Shown piece by piece: positions 1 to 5,772 of a DNA stretch of 6,447 bases. This DNA comes from Chloroflexota bacterium (GTDB lineage Bacteria > Chloroflexota > UBA5177 > JANWHV01). The notes beneath the pieces are model-generated. The model was not told the origin of the DNA, made no database searches, and saw only the letters and a program-made list of their open reading frames with translations. Location: contig JANWHO010000290.1 in assembly GCA_025450375.1 (NCBI GenBank), positions 1 through 6,447 of the forward strand, written 5' to 3'. The position numbers were made by a program, and so were the translations under genes. Each line of letters opens with the position of its first letter. Within the stretch, counting starts at the first letter, position 1.

Positions 1-1056
1 ACCTTGAGCCAGGCCGAGGTCCTGCTGTGTACCCCAGCCCTGAGCACGGGCGCGATCGATGACTATGCCGCCGCGGTCCGGACAGTGGCGGCCCGCGCCG
101 GCTGTGATCTGGCCGATCTCCGCCAACTGTTCCTCGACCGCTACACGGCCGGAGGGCCGAACGGCGGCTACGATCCCTGGCTGAATACGGCGCTCAGCAG
201 CGTGTTACCCACCGACCTCGGGCACGCGGCGATCGCGGAGGAGATCGCCCGGCACCTCGCGCCCCTGACGGCGGTTCCCTTCGCGGGCGGTCCCTACGGG
301 GCGGGGAAAAGCTGGGAGATGGGCCGGCTGCCCTTCGGCGCCGCCCAGATCGCCTACGGCGGGTCGGGCTGGACCACGCACACGGGCTATCAGGGATCGG
401 CGCTCAGCGCCTCGGGCGGCCAGAGCGAGGGGGTGACCAACCATCCGGGCGACAGTCTGACGATCGGCGGGCGTTTTAGCGAGCTTTCCCTGCTCTGCCG
501 CCGCTTTTCCGACTGCGGCCAGATCGGGGTGCGCGTGGACGGCGGACCCTCGACGACGATCGACCTCTACCGGGCCTATCCGACTTCCACCAGCGACCTC
601 ACCGACAGCAACGGAGCCTCGGCGCCCCAGGAGAGGGTGCTGCTGGCCCACGGGCTCGCCGATGTCGTCCATACGGTGACCGTGACCCTGCTCTCGACCA
701 TCAATCCAGCCAGCACCGGCACCTATTGGCGGGTGGAGGCGCTGGAGGTGGGCCGCTGGCGCCGGCACGGGTATCAGGTGGAGGCGAACGAGGCCCAGAC
801 CCGGATTCAACAGGGGACGGTGACCTTCCCGTTCGTCAGCCAGAGTTCGGTCGTGCTGGTGATCACGTTCCCCCAGCCGTTCACCGCCCCACCGGCGGCG
901 GGTGTCCTCCCGGCGGTGGTCGCCACCAGTCTGGACCCGGCCTACGAGGTGGCGGCGGGCGCGATCACCCTGACTGGGTTCAACCTGACCCTGTACCGGC
1001 GCGATGGGACGACGGTAACGGCCAATCCGGGCGCCTGCTGGGTGGGGTTGGGGTAG
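1..1056 (+). CDS. Tail-tip/receptor-binding protein, C-terminal part (SGNH hydrolase end + lectin-like domains), 5' truncated
   Basis: The reading frame is open from the first base, so the real start lies upstream; the TTG at 4 is only an internal codon. Numbering from that TTG, residues 1-88 look like the last third of an SGNH/GDSL hydrolase: an alpha/beta pattern ending in PTDLGHAAIAEEI, where D71 and H74 fit the block V Asp-x-x-His catalytic pair. The Ser nucleophile block would be outside the window. Residues about 92-252 are Gly/Ser/Thr-rich beta structure resembling a carbohydrate-binding jelly roll. Residues about 270-350 resemble an H-type lectin or tail-fibre tip domain: VTFPFVS, then FPQPFTAPP, a GFNLTLYRRDG strand and a terminal CWVGLG. 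I infer a phage tail protein that binds and perhaps de-acetylates surface glycans, since structural phage genes follow. A secreted host esterase is the alternative. Domain reading is by eye. Confidence 0.6.
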   Translation, partial: TLSQAEVLLCTPALSTGAIDDYAAAVRTVAARAGCDLADLRQLFLDRYTAGGPNGGYDPWLNTALSSVLPTDLGHAAIAEEIARHLAPLTAVPFAGGPYGAGKSWEMGRLPFGAAQIAYGGSGWTTHTGYQGSALSASGGQSEGVTNHPGDSLTIGGRFSELSLLCRRFSDCGQIGVRVDGGPSTTIDLYRAYPTSTSDLTDSNGASAPQERVLLAHGLADVVHTVTVTLLSTINPASTGTYWRVEALEVGRWRRHGYQVEANEAQTRIQQGTVTFPFVSQSSVVLVITFPQPFTAPPAAGVLPAVVATSLDPAYEVAAGAITLTGFNLTLYRRDGTTVTANPGACWVGLG

Positions 1057-1087
1057 GATCGGGGTCATTTTCAGGCCGTGAGGGGAA

Positions 1088-1092
1088 GGAGG
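1088..1092 (+). promoter_or_regulatory. Ribosome binding site deciding the start at 1099
   Basis: GGAGG at 1088-1092, within AGGGGAAGGAGG, abuts the ATG at 1093, which is too close for initiation. It sits 6 bases before the GTG at 1099, which is ideal. The in-frame GTG at 1078 lies upstream of this site and is not a plausible start. Confidence 0.6.
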
Positions 1093-1098
1093 ATGCTG

Positions 1099-1317
1099 GT
1101 GGCACGCACGATGATGACGGTCTTGCGCCACGAGCTGGACCTGGAAGGGTGCGCCTTCGGCCAGGTGAGCCGGGAGCGGCTGAACCATGTGGCGGCGGCC
1201 GTGCAATCGGTGGACGCCAAGCTGAACTACATACTGGCGGCGGTCGGCCTGCAACTGTTCGGCTTCCTGCTGGCGGTGGTGCTCTATTTTCTCGCCCATG
1301 TATCGCCCGCGCGCTGA
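1099..1317 (+). CDS. Small single-pass membrane protein, holin/XhlA-like
   Basis: A 72-residue protein from the GTG at 1099, chosen for its ribosome binding site. Residues 1-43 are polar and probably helical (ending RERLNHVAAAVQSVDAKLN). Residues about 44-66 form one strongly hydrophobic segment with aromatic edges, and a six-residue tail follows. A soluble or amphipathic N-terminal helix, then one C-terminal membrane span, is the layout of XhlA-type accessory lysis proteins, which work with a holin at the inner membrane. The position directly after a tail-fibre-like gene, where phages often carry lysis genes, agrees. No catalytic motif is visible, and single-span proteins of this size are common, so the function is inferred. 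Starts at ATG 1111 or 1114 would keep the membrane span but fit the ribosome binding site less well. Confidence 0.6.
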   Translation: MARTMMTVLRHELDLEGCAFGQVSRERLNHVAAAVQSVDAKLNYILAAVGLQLFGFLLAVVLYFLAHVSPAR

Positions 1318-1329
1318 GGGCGCGTTGTA

Positions 1330-1351
1330 GGGGCGGACAGCGGTGCGTCCC
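1330..1351. repeat. Short imperfect hairpin after the small membrane gene
   Basis: GGGGCGGAC and GTGCGTCCC flank a 4-base loop, giving a nine-position stem with one G-T wobble and one G-G mismatch. It starts 12 bases after the stop codon at 1317. It has no T-run, so it is not a classical intrinsic terminator. The preceding TTGTAG plus the G-rich arm resembles short dispersed palindromes I associate with Chloroflexota and cyanobacterial intergenic DNA; that resemblance is from memory. Confidence 0.45.
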
Positions 1352-1388
1352 TCCTGAAGCACAGAAACACAGAGGGAATGGAAGACAC
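1349..1388 (+). repeat. Left arm of 40-bp imperfect inverted repeat
   Basis: Matches the reverse complement of 1493-1532 at 36 of 40 positions. The outer 17 bases (CCCTCCTGAAGCACAGA) are identical, as is the inner block GAGGGAATGGAA. Mismatches fall at 1366, 1367, 1371 and 1384, and all are transitions. Confidence 0.9.
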
Positions 1389-1492
1389 GGATGACTGCCC
1401 TGGGAGAAGGGTGAGCACGGTGGAAGGCCACGCCGCCGACCCAGAGTGAGCCCAGCGCGCAAGGACTGCCGCGCGAACCGGAGCCGCGTTCT

Positions 1493-1532
1493 GTGTTTTC
1501 CATTCCCTCCGTGCCTCTGTGCTTCAGGAGGG
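1493..1532 (-). repeat. Right arm of 40-bp imperfect inverted repeat
   Basis: The reverse complement of this stretch pairs with 1349-1388 with four transition differences. The outer 17 bases, at 1516-1532, are a perfect match. Confidence 0.9.
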
Positions 1533-1573
1533 GTCGTGGTCGCCGCGCCAGATGAGCACAAGCAGCGAAGAGT

Positions 1574-1580
1574 GAAAGGA
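1574..1580 (+). promoter_or_regulatory. Ribosome binding site deciding the start at 1589
   Basis: GAAAGGA overlaps the first base of the ATG at 1580, so that ATG cannot be the main start. It lies 8 bases before the in-frame ATG at 1589. The next in-frame ATG, at 1595, is 14 bases away and less likely. Confidence 0.55.
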
Positions 1581-1588
1581 TGATCGGA

Positions 1589-1846
1589 ATGGCCATGACC
1601 ATGGAGCAGGCTCAGTCCACGTTGGTACGCGAGGCGGAGACCGCCGTCAGCGGCGGAGCGGGCGGGCGGCTCATCGCCGCGCTGTCGGCTCTGGCGATGG
1701 TGGCGGCGTTGGTCGCCCTGGGCTACCTGCTGGTCGAGGCGGTGAGCTTGCACGAGACGCGGGCCGCCTCGTATCTGGCTACGGTGGCCCTGTTCGCGGC
1801 CGGCCTGATCTCTCCCAGTCCCTTGCAGCTGGCGCGACGCCCATGA
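1589..1846 (+). CDS. Small two-span membrane protein, putative holin
   Basis: An 85-residue protein from the ATG at 1589. A short polar N-terminus (to about residue 27) precedes a hydrophobic span at about 28-48. A charged hinge, SLHETRAA, separates it from a second, shorter hydrophobic span at about 60-75, and a basic tail LARRP closes the protein. Size, two spans and the charged C-terminus are typical of class II phage holins, which form holes in the inner membrane to release or trigger lytic enzymes. With the one-span protein upstream it could form a lysis pair. No endolysin is in the window, and holins cannot be identified from sequence pattern alone. The gene overlaps the next by ATGA (1843-1846), so the two are probably translationally coupled. 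An alternative start at 1580 would add three residues. Confidence 0.55.
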   Translation: MAMTMEQAQSTLVREAETAVSGGAGGRLIAALSALAMVAALVALGYLLVEAVSLHETRAASYLATVALFAAGLISPSPLQLARRP

Positions 1847-2232
1847 GCCTGACTCCCGCCAAGGTGCAACGGATCCTGGCTAACCGGGCCATCATGCGAA
1901 TTGGTCGCGCGACGCCGGTGGCCGCGGTCTACCGCACCGCCTACGGAGGAGAGACGGCCCGCCCGGTGAGCCTGATCCTCAAGCAGCAGGGCACGAATGA
2001 CCCCGCCACCGAGGATACGGTCTCGCGGCAGGTCAGCGAGTATCTGGCGGAGCTGCCGCTCGAGGTGGACCCACGTCCGATCGCCTACATTGCCCTGACT
2101 CCAATTGGCGCGGGCGTCCCGGCGCTCGACGCGGCCAGCATCGCGGCGGCGATTCAGCTTGAGATCGTGGCCTACCGGCTGAGCGGGCTGGTTCCCAGCC
2201 GTTGGCAGGTGACGCTACGGAGATTGCGATAA
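1843..2232 (+). CDS. Unrecognised 129-residue phage protein, possibly head-tail joining
   Basis: I do not recognise this protein with confidence. Its ATG overlaps the previous stop (ATGA), and no good ribosome binding site precedes it, so it probably depends on coupled translation. It begins with a basic segment (AKVQRILANRAIMRIGRAT), then a beta-rich stretch around residues 26-50 and an acidic helix-like part at about 56-72. A strand-like stretch (PIAYIALTPIGAG) follows, and the protein ends YRLSGLVPSRWQVTLRRLR. Small beta-rich proteins ending in a strand with an arginine-rich LRR-type finish are common among phage head-tail joining or head-closure proteins, and the next gene looks like a neck adaptor. 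That is a structural analogy, not a motif match. It has no cysteine, no membrane span and no signal peptide. Confidence 0.6.
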   Translation: MSLTPAKVQRILANRAIMRIGRATPVAAVYRTAYGGETARPVSLILKQQGTNDPATEDTVSRQVSEYLAELPLEVDPRPIAYIALTPIGAGVPALDAASIAAAIQLEIVAYRLSGLVPSRWQVTLRRLR

Positions 2233-2238
2233 AAGGAG
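2233..2238 (+). promoter_or_regulatory. Ribosome binding site of adaptor gene
   Basis: AAGGAG begins immediately after the TAA stop of the preceding gene and lies 9 bases before the ATG at 2248. It gives this gene independent initiation within the operon. Confidence 0.7.
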
Positions 2239-2247
2239 AACCCCTCA

Positions 2248-3324
2248 ATGCCCCTGGTCTTGCCGGCCGCCGCGCCCGTCTGGCCCTTCGCGGCGCCCAC
2301 CATTGACGACGCGCTGATCCGCCTGCGCCAGGACATTTTCGACCAGGCGGGGGCCAGTCCCCGTTGGCAGGATAGCGACCTGCAACGCGCTATCGATCGG
2401 GCGCTCGACCAATACAGCTTTGTCGCGCCCTGGCCGCGGACGGCGCTTGTCCCGGCGGTAGGGGGCAGCCGCCTCTATGGCGTCCCCAACGGCGGCCTGG
2501 GCGGCCCTACCTGGTGGGTGGAGGCGGTGGAGTATCCCACCGGCGAATACCCCCGCCTCTATGTGCCCTTCCAGGAGTTGACGCAGCCCGGCCTGGGAAC
2601 ACCCGCCGCCCCCTCCGCCGCCGCTGGCGCGGCGGGTCCGCTGACCGGCGCCTACCGCTACCGGGTGAGCTTTCTCGGGGTGAGCGGCGAGACCCTGGCC
2701 GGTCCCTCCAGCGCGCCCCTGACCCTGGCGGGCGGGCAGGCAACCCTTACCCTGCCGTTGGGTCCGGCCCCCTACTGCCAGGGGCGGAATCTCTACCGCA
2801 CCGCCGCCAATGGAGTGGACGGCAGCCAACTCCTGGCGGCCACGATCGGCGATAACGCCGCCAGCAGTTATCAGGACGGAGCGCCGGACAGCGCGCTCGG
2901 GGTGCCGCTGCCGGCTACCGATACCACGGCCAACGCGCCGCTGGTGGAGTTGCGGATCGGAGAGAGCCGGTTGCCCAGCCTCGCCAATCCCGGCAATCTG
3001 GCGATCACCTACGCCGGCAAACACGTCTGGAATCACGGCGGGACCACGATCCCCGAGCAACACCACGACATCGTCCTCCTGGGCGCGGCCGCCTTCGCCT
3101 GCCTGGCCAACCAGGTGCCCACCAACGATCTGTTCGATTATCAGGACGGAGAGTTGCGCGACCGGGTGAGCGAGGTGAAGACGCCGGAGCACTGGCTGGC
3201 CGCCGGCACCAATCTGCTCACCCGCTTCCAGGAGCGGTTGGAGGACGTGAAGCAGCAACGCGACGCCGCCTACGCCGCCACCACCCAGTGGGGCGACGTG
3301 GGCCGCCGGTGGCAGTGGACCTAG
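2248..3324 (+). CDS. Phage head-tail adaptor (neck)-like protein with inserted Ig/FN3-like domain
   Basis: The first part (residues 18-60) is helical: TIDDALIRLRQDIFDQ, then RWQDSDLQRAIDRALDQYSF. This is the pattern of gp6-like head-tail connector proteins, which form a ring between portal and tail. The line is kept up by a WWVEAVEYPTGEYPRLYVPF strand pair (89-108), and it resumes near residue 231 with VELRIG, LAITYAGKHVW, IPEQHHDIVLLGAAAFACLANQ and a long C-terminal helix (315-345). Between these, about residues 114-228 form a separate unit: an Ala/Pro-rich linker, then GAYRYRVSFLGVSGETLAGPSS, NLYRTAANG and DNAASSYQDGAPDSALG. The GAYRYRV..GET, LYRT and SYQD elements are a layout I associate with FN3/Ig-like domains in phage virion proteins. 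A ribosome binding site sits 9 bases upstream. Family calls are by eye. Confidence 0.62.
   Translation: MPLVLPAAAPVWPFAAPTIDDALIRLRQDIFDQAGASPRWQDSDLQRAIDRALDQYSFVAPWPRTALVPAVGGSRLYGVPNGGLGGPTWWVEAVEYPTGEYPRLYVPFQELTQPGLGTPAAPSAAAGAAGPLTGAYRYRVSFLGVSGETLAGPSSAPLTLAGGQATLTLPLGPAPYCQGRNLYRTAANGVDGSQLLAATIGDNAASSYQDGAPDSALGVPLPATDTTANAPLVELRIGESRLPSLANPGNLAITYAGKHVWNHGGTTIPEQHHDIVLLGAAAFACLANQVPTNDLFDYQDGELRDRVSEVKTPEHWLAAGTNLLTRFQERLEDVKQQRDAAYAATTQWGDVGRRWQWT
2587..2931 (+). other. Inserted Ig/FN3-like domain within the adaptor
   Basis: This encodes adaptor residues about 114-228. It begins with an Ala/Pro/Gly linker (TPAAPSAAAGAAGPL) and ends with a Pro/Thr-rich stretch (PLPATDTTANAP), as expected for a module looped out from a host fold. 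The strand pattern is beta-sandwich-like. The boundaries are my estimate. Confidence 0.5.
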
Positions 3325-3331
3325 AAGGAGG
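3325..3331 (+). promoter_or_regulatory. Strong ribosome binding site of the distal-tail-like gene
   Basis: AAGGAGG lies 5 bases before the ATG at 3337, the best Shine-Dalgarno match in the window. It suggests a high-copy structural product. Confidence 0.75.
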
Positions 3332-3336
3332 ACACC

Positions 3337-3759
3337 ATGCCTACCCTGGGCGTCGATTGCCAGGTGATTCTCGACAGGATCGGTTACTTCGTGGAGCCGC
3401 ATAGCTATGTGATGAAGCGGGCGCGAATCCGCAAGGCCACCCTGACCAAAAGCGGGGCCGAGCGGTATGTCGATCTGGGGCCGGGGAAACGCGAATGGCG
3501 GATGCAACTCCTCTGCGTCGATGGGCTGCGCGACTACACGGGCGCTCCGCTGTCCGGCACGGGTAGGGCGCTGCGCGATGGTCTGCGCCTCAGCTACGAG
3601 AAGACACCAGCGGGCGGGACGACAACCCTGGCCTATACGGACCTGGATGGGATGGTGTATACAGTGCATTTCGACGACTACGAGGAGCAGGTGCGCGACC
3701 CCCGTACCCAGTTGACCTCGCCAAGCTACCACGTCGTCGTGGTGCTGGTGGAAGCCTGA
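3337..3759 (+). CDS. Small tail/baseplate protein, distal-tail (Dit)-like
   Basis: A 140-residue, beta-rich protein with no signal peptide or membrane span. The N-terminus (VDCQVILDRIGYFVEPHSY) is followed by a basic segment (KRARIRKATLTKSGAERY) and DLGPGKREWRMQLL. The second half contains RALRDGLRLSYEKT, LAYTDLDGMVYTVHFDDYEEQVRDP and a final hydrophobic strand (YHVVVVLVE). A substituted domain description of the form 'strand - D-G - Y-V-H-F - E - R' with a terminal strand is typical of tail-tube or distal-tail adaptor folds, in which a small ring protein joins the tube to the hub. The gene overlaps the hub gene by TGATG, as expected for partners made in fixed ratio. I know no precise family name; a tail-completion or baseplate wedge protein is equally possible. 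Confidence 0.55.
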   Translation: MPTLGVDCQVILDRIGYFVEPHSYVMKRARIRKATLTKSGAERYVDLGPGKREWRMQLLCVDGLRDYTGAPLSGTGRALRDGLRLSYEKTPAGGTTTLAYTDLDGMVYTVHFDDYEEQVRDPRTQLTSPSYHVVVVLVEA

Positions 3760-3761
3760 TG
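3757..3761 (+). promoter_or_regulatory. TGATG stop-start overlap coupling Dit-like and hub genes
   Basis: The TGA stop (3757-3759) shares its last base with the ATG of the hub gene (3759-3761). Only a weak purine stretch (GTGGAAG) precedes it, so reinitiation by ribosomes finishing the upstream gene is the likely route. Confidence 0.6.
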
Positions 3762-5765
3762 CGTACGCTCACCACCCCTCAAACGACCGCGCTGACCACT
3801 CCCGGCGCCGTCCCCGATCTCAAGCTGGAGTTAGCCGCGATCTGGCCGCGCTTCGCCGATGCCGGCGGCTGGTCCGGGACCGGGCCCACCGGATCGGTGA
3901 TCGCCTCCGACGGCTCCGTGATCTCGGCCTACATCAGTTCGGGCCCGCCGCAAACCGTCTACGCGCGCCGGGTGACCGATCCCACCAACGCCGCCCAATG
4001 GGGAAGTTGGATCACGATCAGCACCGATGGGCGGGGCCAGGCCGGAGTGGCGCTCTATGTGGCGGGGGCGACCGTAAGGTTGCTCTGGCAAGCCGGAGCG
4101 AGCACGGGAATCTTCCATGTGGACTCGCTGGATAGCGGCATCACCTGGAGCGCGCCGGCCCTCCTGTTCGACCCCGCCGCCCGCTGTGCCGGACTGGCCG
4201 CCGACGGCGACCTGAGCCTGGTGCTGGTGGCCTATGATGCCCTTGGGCTGGGCGCGATCCGCCTGGCGGTCTGGAAGCTGGCCGGCTCCTGGAGCCATAC
4301 CGATTGGCCCAACGGCGATCAGAACACGATTGTCGGGATCGCCGCCATCGGCACGGGTGCCGGCAATTATGCCGTGGCGCTGGCCCTGCAAGGAGCGACC
4401 GGCGAGGCATACAGCATTCAGACCACCACGGTGAACACCAGCGGATCGCCGGCCTGGGCCGTCCTCTCGCTCGTGATCCCGGTCGATACCAGCGCCGGTC
4501 TCACCGTCCGCTACCCGCACCTGAGCCGGTTCGATGGCGCTTATCGCCTCGTCTATCAGCTAGAGGACAGCGGGGTGGTGAGCGGAGTGGCCTATACACG
4601 GGTTGCCCGCACCCAGTCGGCGGATTTCGCGCACTGGCAGGCGCCCCTTGAGGACGAGGCGAATTTCCCCTCCGGGGCCGCCTGGCTCCGCCACGCCACC
4701 TGCACCCTGCTTGTGGCCGCCGAGGCGGTCCGGCGGGCGCCGCTCTACGGCCCCGCCGCCGACTATCGCGATCTGACGGCGGACCTCAGCCAACTGGATC
4801 TGATCGAGCGCGAGGGGATGCCCGCGAAACTGGTGGCGACTCTGGACAACAGCACCGGCGCCTACACCAGCCTTCCGGCCCTGGCCGCGAACGCGCAGAT
4901 CTTGCTTAGCCAGGGATTCATTGGCGCGGGGCTGATTCCCACCCATCTGCTCTATGTCGATCAATGGACCCTGACCCGCGCCGCCGACCTGAACCAGATC
5001 ACCATCGTGGCCAGCGACCGCCTCCGCTTCCTGGAGCGGGCGGCGCCAACCCCGATCAGCTACGCCAACCAGACCGTGGCCTACATTCTGGCCGATCTGG
5101 CGGCGATGGGCGGCTTCGACGCGGCCGCCGTCATCGATCCGTCCAGCCAGTTCAACCAAACTCCGCCATTGTTTCAGGTGCCGGCGGGCCATCCCTATCA
5201 CACCGCCATCGCCCGGCTGCTCGCCGTCTACGATGGGGCCATCCGGGTCCGCGTCGTACCGGGCGCCGGGCCGGCTTTCGCCGCCATCGACGTGCCCACG
5301 GTGGCCGGCAAGAGCAGCGCCCAGCCGGCGGTATGGAGCACCCCGGCGCCGGGGAGCGGCGCCCTGGATGAGGTAGAGTACCTGCATCTGACCCAGGAGG
5401 GCGAGCGGGCCAACCACCTGGTGGTCTATGGTCCGCAACACGCGCCCGCCGCCATGGCCGAGGCATGGGACTTCGCCGACGCCGCCACGGTGGGGCAGGA
5501 ACGCTACGCCCTGATCGTGGAGGGCTTCGCCGCCAACTCAGCATCGGCCTCGCTCCTGGCCGGCCTGGCCCTGGCCCGCGAGCAGCGGCTGACCCTCCAG
5601 GCAACCCTGGCCATTGGGACGCATCCCGGCCTGGAATTGGGCGACGTGATCGCGATCACCGACCAGATCGCGCCGCCCATCAACGGCAGAATAGTCGCGC
5701 TCTCGCGCACCTATCACGCGCTCGAAAGCCTGCATGAGCTAGTGCTGGGCTGTGAAGGAGTTTAA
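3759..5765 (+). CDS. Phage tail hub/baseplate protein with N-terminal beta-propeller insertion
   Basis: A 668-residue protein with no signal peptide. Residues about 14-30 (PGAVPDLKLELAAIWP) look like the first strand of a tail-hub fold. Residues about 45-327 are five propeller-like repeats plus a partial sixth, each with a hydrophobic strand pair and a Trp near its end (W84, W130, W178, W233, W293; spacing 46-60). Repeat two has a canonical Asp-box, S123-L-D125-S-G127-I-T129-W130, known from sialidases and other BNR-repeat proteins. From about 330 the hub resumes: YRDLTADLSQLDLIEREG, KLVATLDNSTGAYT, ITIVASDRLRFLERAAP, and near the end LELGDVIAITDQI then NGRIVALSRTYH. This resembles the gp27/gp44/late-control-D type hub that caps the tail tube. 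No sialidase catalytic set (Arg triad, Tyr/Glu pair) is evident, so the propeller is more likely a binding module. Translation is coupled to the preceding gene. Confidence 0.62.
   Translation: MRTLTTPQTTALTTPGAVPDLKLELAAIWPRFADAGGWSGTGPTGSVIASDGSVISAYISSGPPQTVYARRVTDPTNAAQWGSWITISTDGRGQAGVALYVAGATVRLLWQAGASTGIFHVDSLDSGITWSAPALLFDPAARCAGLAADGDLSLVLVAYDALGLGAIRLAVWKLAGSWSHTDWPNGDQNTIVGIAAIGTGAGNYAVALALQGATGEAYSIQTTTVNTSGSPAWAVLSLVIPVDTSAGLTVRYPHLSRFDGAYRLVYQLEDSGVVSGVAYTRVARTQSADFAHWQAPLEDEANFPSGAAWLRHATCTLLVAAEAVRRAPLYGPAADYRDLTADLSQLDLIEREGMPAKLVATLDNSTGAYTSLPALAANAQILLSQGFIGAGLIPTHLLYVDQWTLTRAADLNQITIVASDRLRFLERAAPTPISYANQTVAYILADLAAMGGFDAAAVIDPSSQFNQTPPLFQVPAGHPYHTAIARLLAVYDGAIRVRVVPGAGPAFAAIDVPTVAGKSSAQPAVWSTPAPGSGALDEVEYLHLTQEGERANHLVVYGPQHAPAAMAEAWDFADAATVGQERYALIVEGFAANSASASLLAGLALAREQRLTLQATLAIGTHPGLELGDVIAITDQIAPPINGRIVALSRTYHALESLHELVLGCEGV
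3891..4739 (+). other. Propeller-like repeat region inside the hub protein
   Basis: Encodes residues about 45-327. The repeated unit is a hydrophobic strand after a Gly/Asp turn (VIASDGSVISAYI; LAADGDLSLVLVAYD; LSRFDGAYRLVYQL), a second strand (VYARRV; IFHVDSL; VAYTRVA), and a W-x-x-(P) ending (TWSAPALLF; HWQAPLED). The repeats are visible in protein only; the DNA is not tandemly repeated, so they are old. The Asp-box is in the second unit only. Confidence 0.5.
5755..5760 (+). promoter_or_regulatory. Ribosome binding site supporting the start at 5773
   Basis: AAGGAG lies 12 bases before the ATG at 5773, somewhat far but the only good match. It sits inside the last codons of the hub gene. The in-frame GTG at 5752 lies upstream of it and has no site of its own. 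Confidence 0.5.
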
Positions 5766-5772
5766 AAGGCGC

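Larger units (their letters stand above)
1349..1532. mobile_element. MITE-like element bounded by 40-bp inverted repeats
   Basis: Two 40-bp arms in inverted orientation enclose a 104-bp core (1389-1492) with no convincing coding sequence. Size (184 bp), long terminal inverted repeats and lack of a gene fit a miniature inverted-repeat element that would depend on a transposase elsewhere. It separates two membrane genes that would otherwise be nearly adjacent. I could not see a clear target-site duplication at 1342-1348 versus 1533-1540. The alternative is two copies of a dispersed intergenic repeat landing head to head: the arm text (CACAGAGGCAC-type) resembles short repeats scattered in many environmental bacterial genomes. 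A transcript would fold into a long stem, which could affect mRNA stability or termination. Confidence 0.4.
1318..1588. other. Non-coding gap between two membrane-protein genes
   Basis: About 270 bases lie between the two small membrane genes, the largest gap in a window where other genes overlap or sit within about 45 bases of each other. It holds the hairpin at 1330-1351, the inverted-repeat element at 1349-1532 and the ribosome binding site of the next gene. Open frames crossing it on either strand read through the repeat and show no recognisable protein pattern. I found no tRNA and no convincing promoter. Confidence 0.7.

Noticed and set aside
726..1394. Plus-strand frame of 222 codons overlapping the tail-tip gene
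   Set aside because: Gly/Arg-rich frame-shifted shadow; it crosses the stop of the tail gene, the small membrane gene and the repeat arm with no recognisable content.
1349..1532. Inverted repeat as an intrinsic transcription terminator
   Set aside because: The arms are 104 bases apart and no T-run follows either arm, so it lacks the form of an intrinsic terminator.
1318..1588. CRISPR array or tRNA in the intergenic gap
   Set aside because: Only one inverted pair of repeats is present, with no regular direct repeats and spacers, and no cloverleaf or anticodon arm could be drawn.
205..1602. Long minus-strand open frame of 465 codons
   Set aside because: It runs antisense to the tail-tip gene and through the inverted-repeat element, has a low-complexity Arg/His/Gly-rich composition with no domain pattern, and lacks a credible ribosome binding site. 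Long antisense frames are expected in GC-rich DNA.
2245..3732. Long minus-strand open frame of 495 codons
   Set aside because: It is entirely antisense to the adaptor and distal-tail-like genes, which show coherent protein patterns and ribosome binding sites. The translation is Gly/Arg/His-rich with no fold signature.
4560..5441. Minus-strand open frame of 293 codons
   Set aside because: It is antisense to the hub coding region, where the plus frame shows clear hub-like motifs; it has no independent support.
3759..5765. Active sialidase in the hub protein
   Set aside because: One Asp-box is present, but I cannot see the arginine triad with Tyr/Glu and Asp acid-base residues that catalytic sialidases need.
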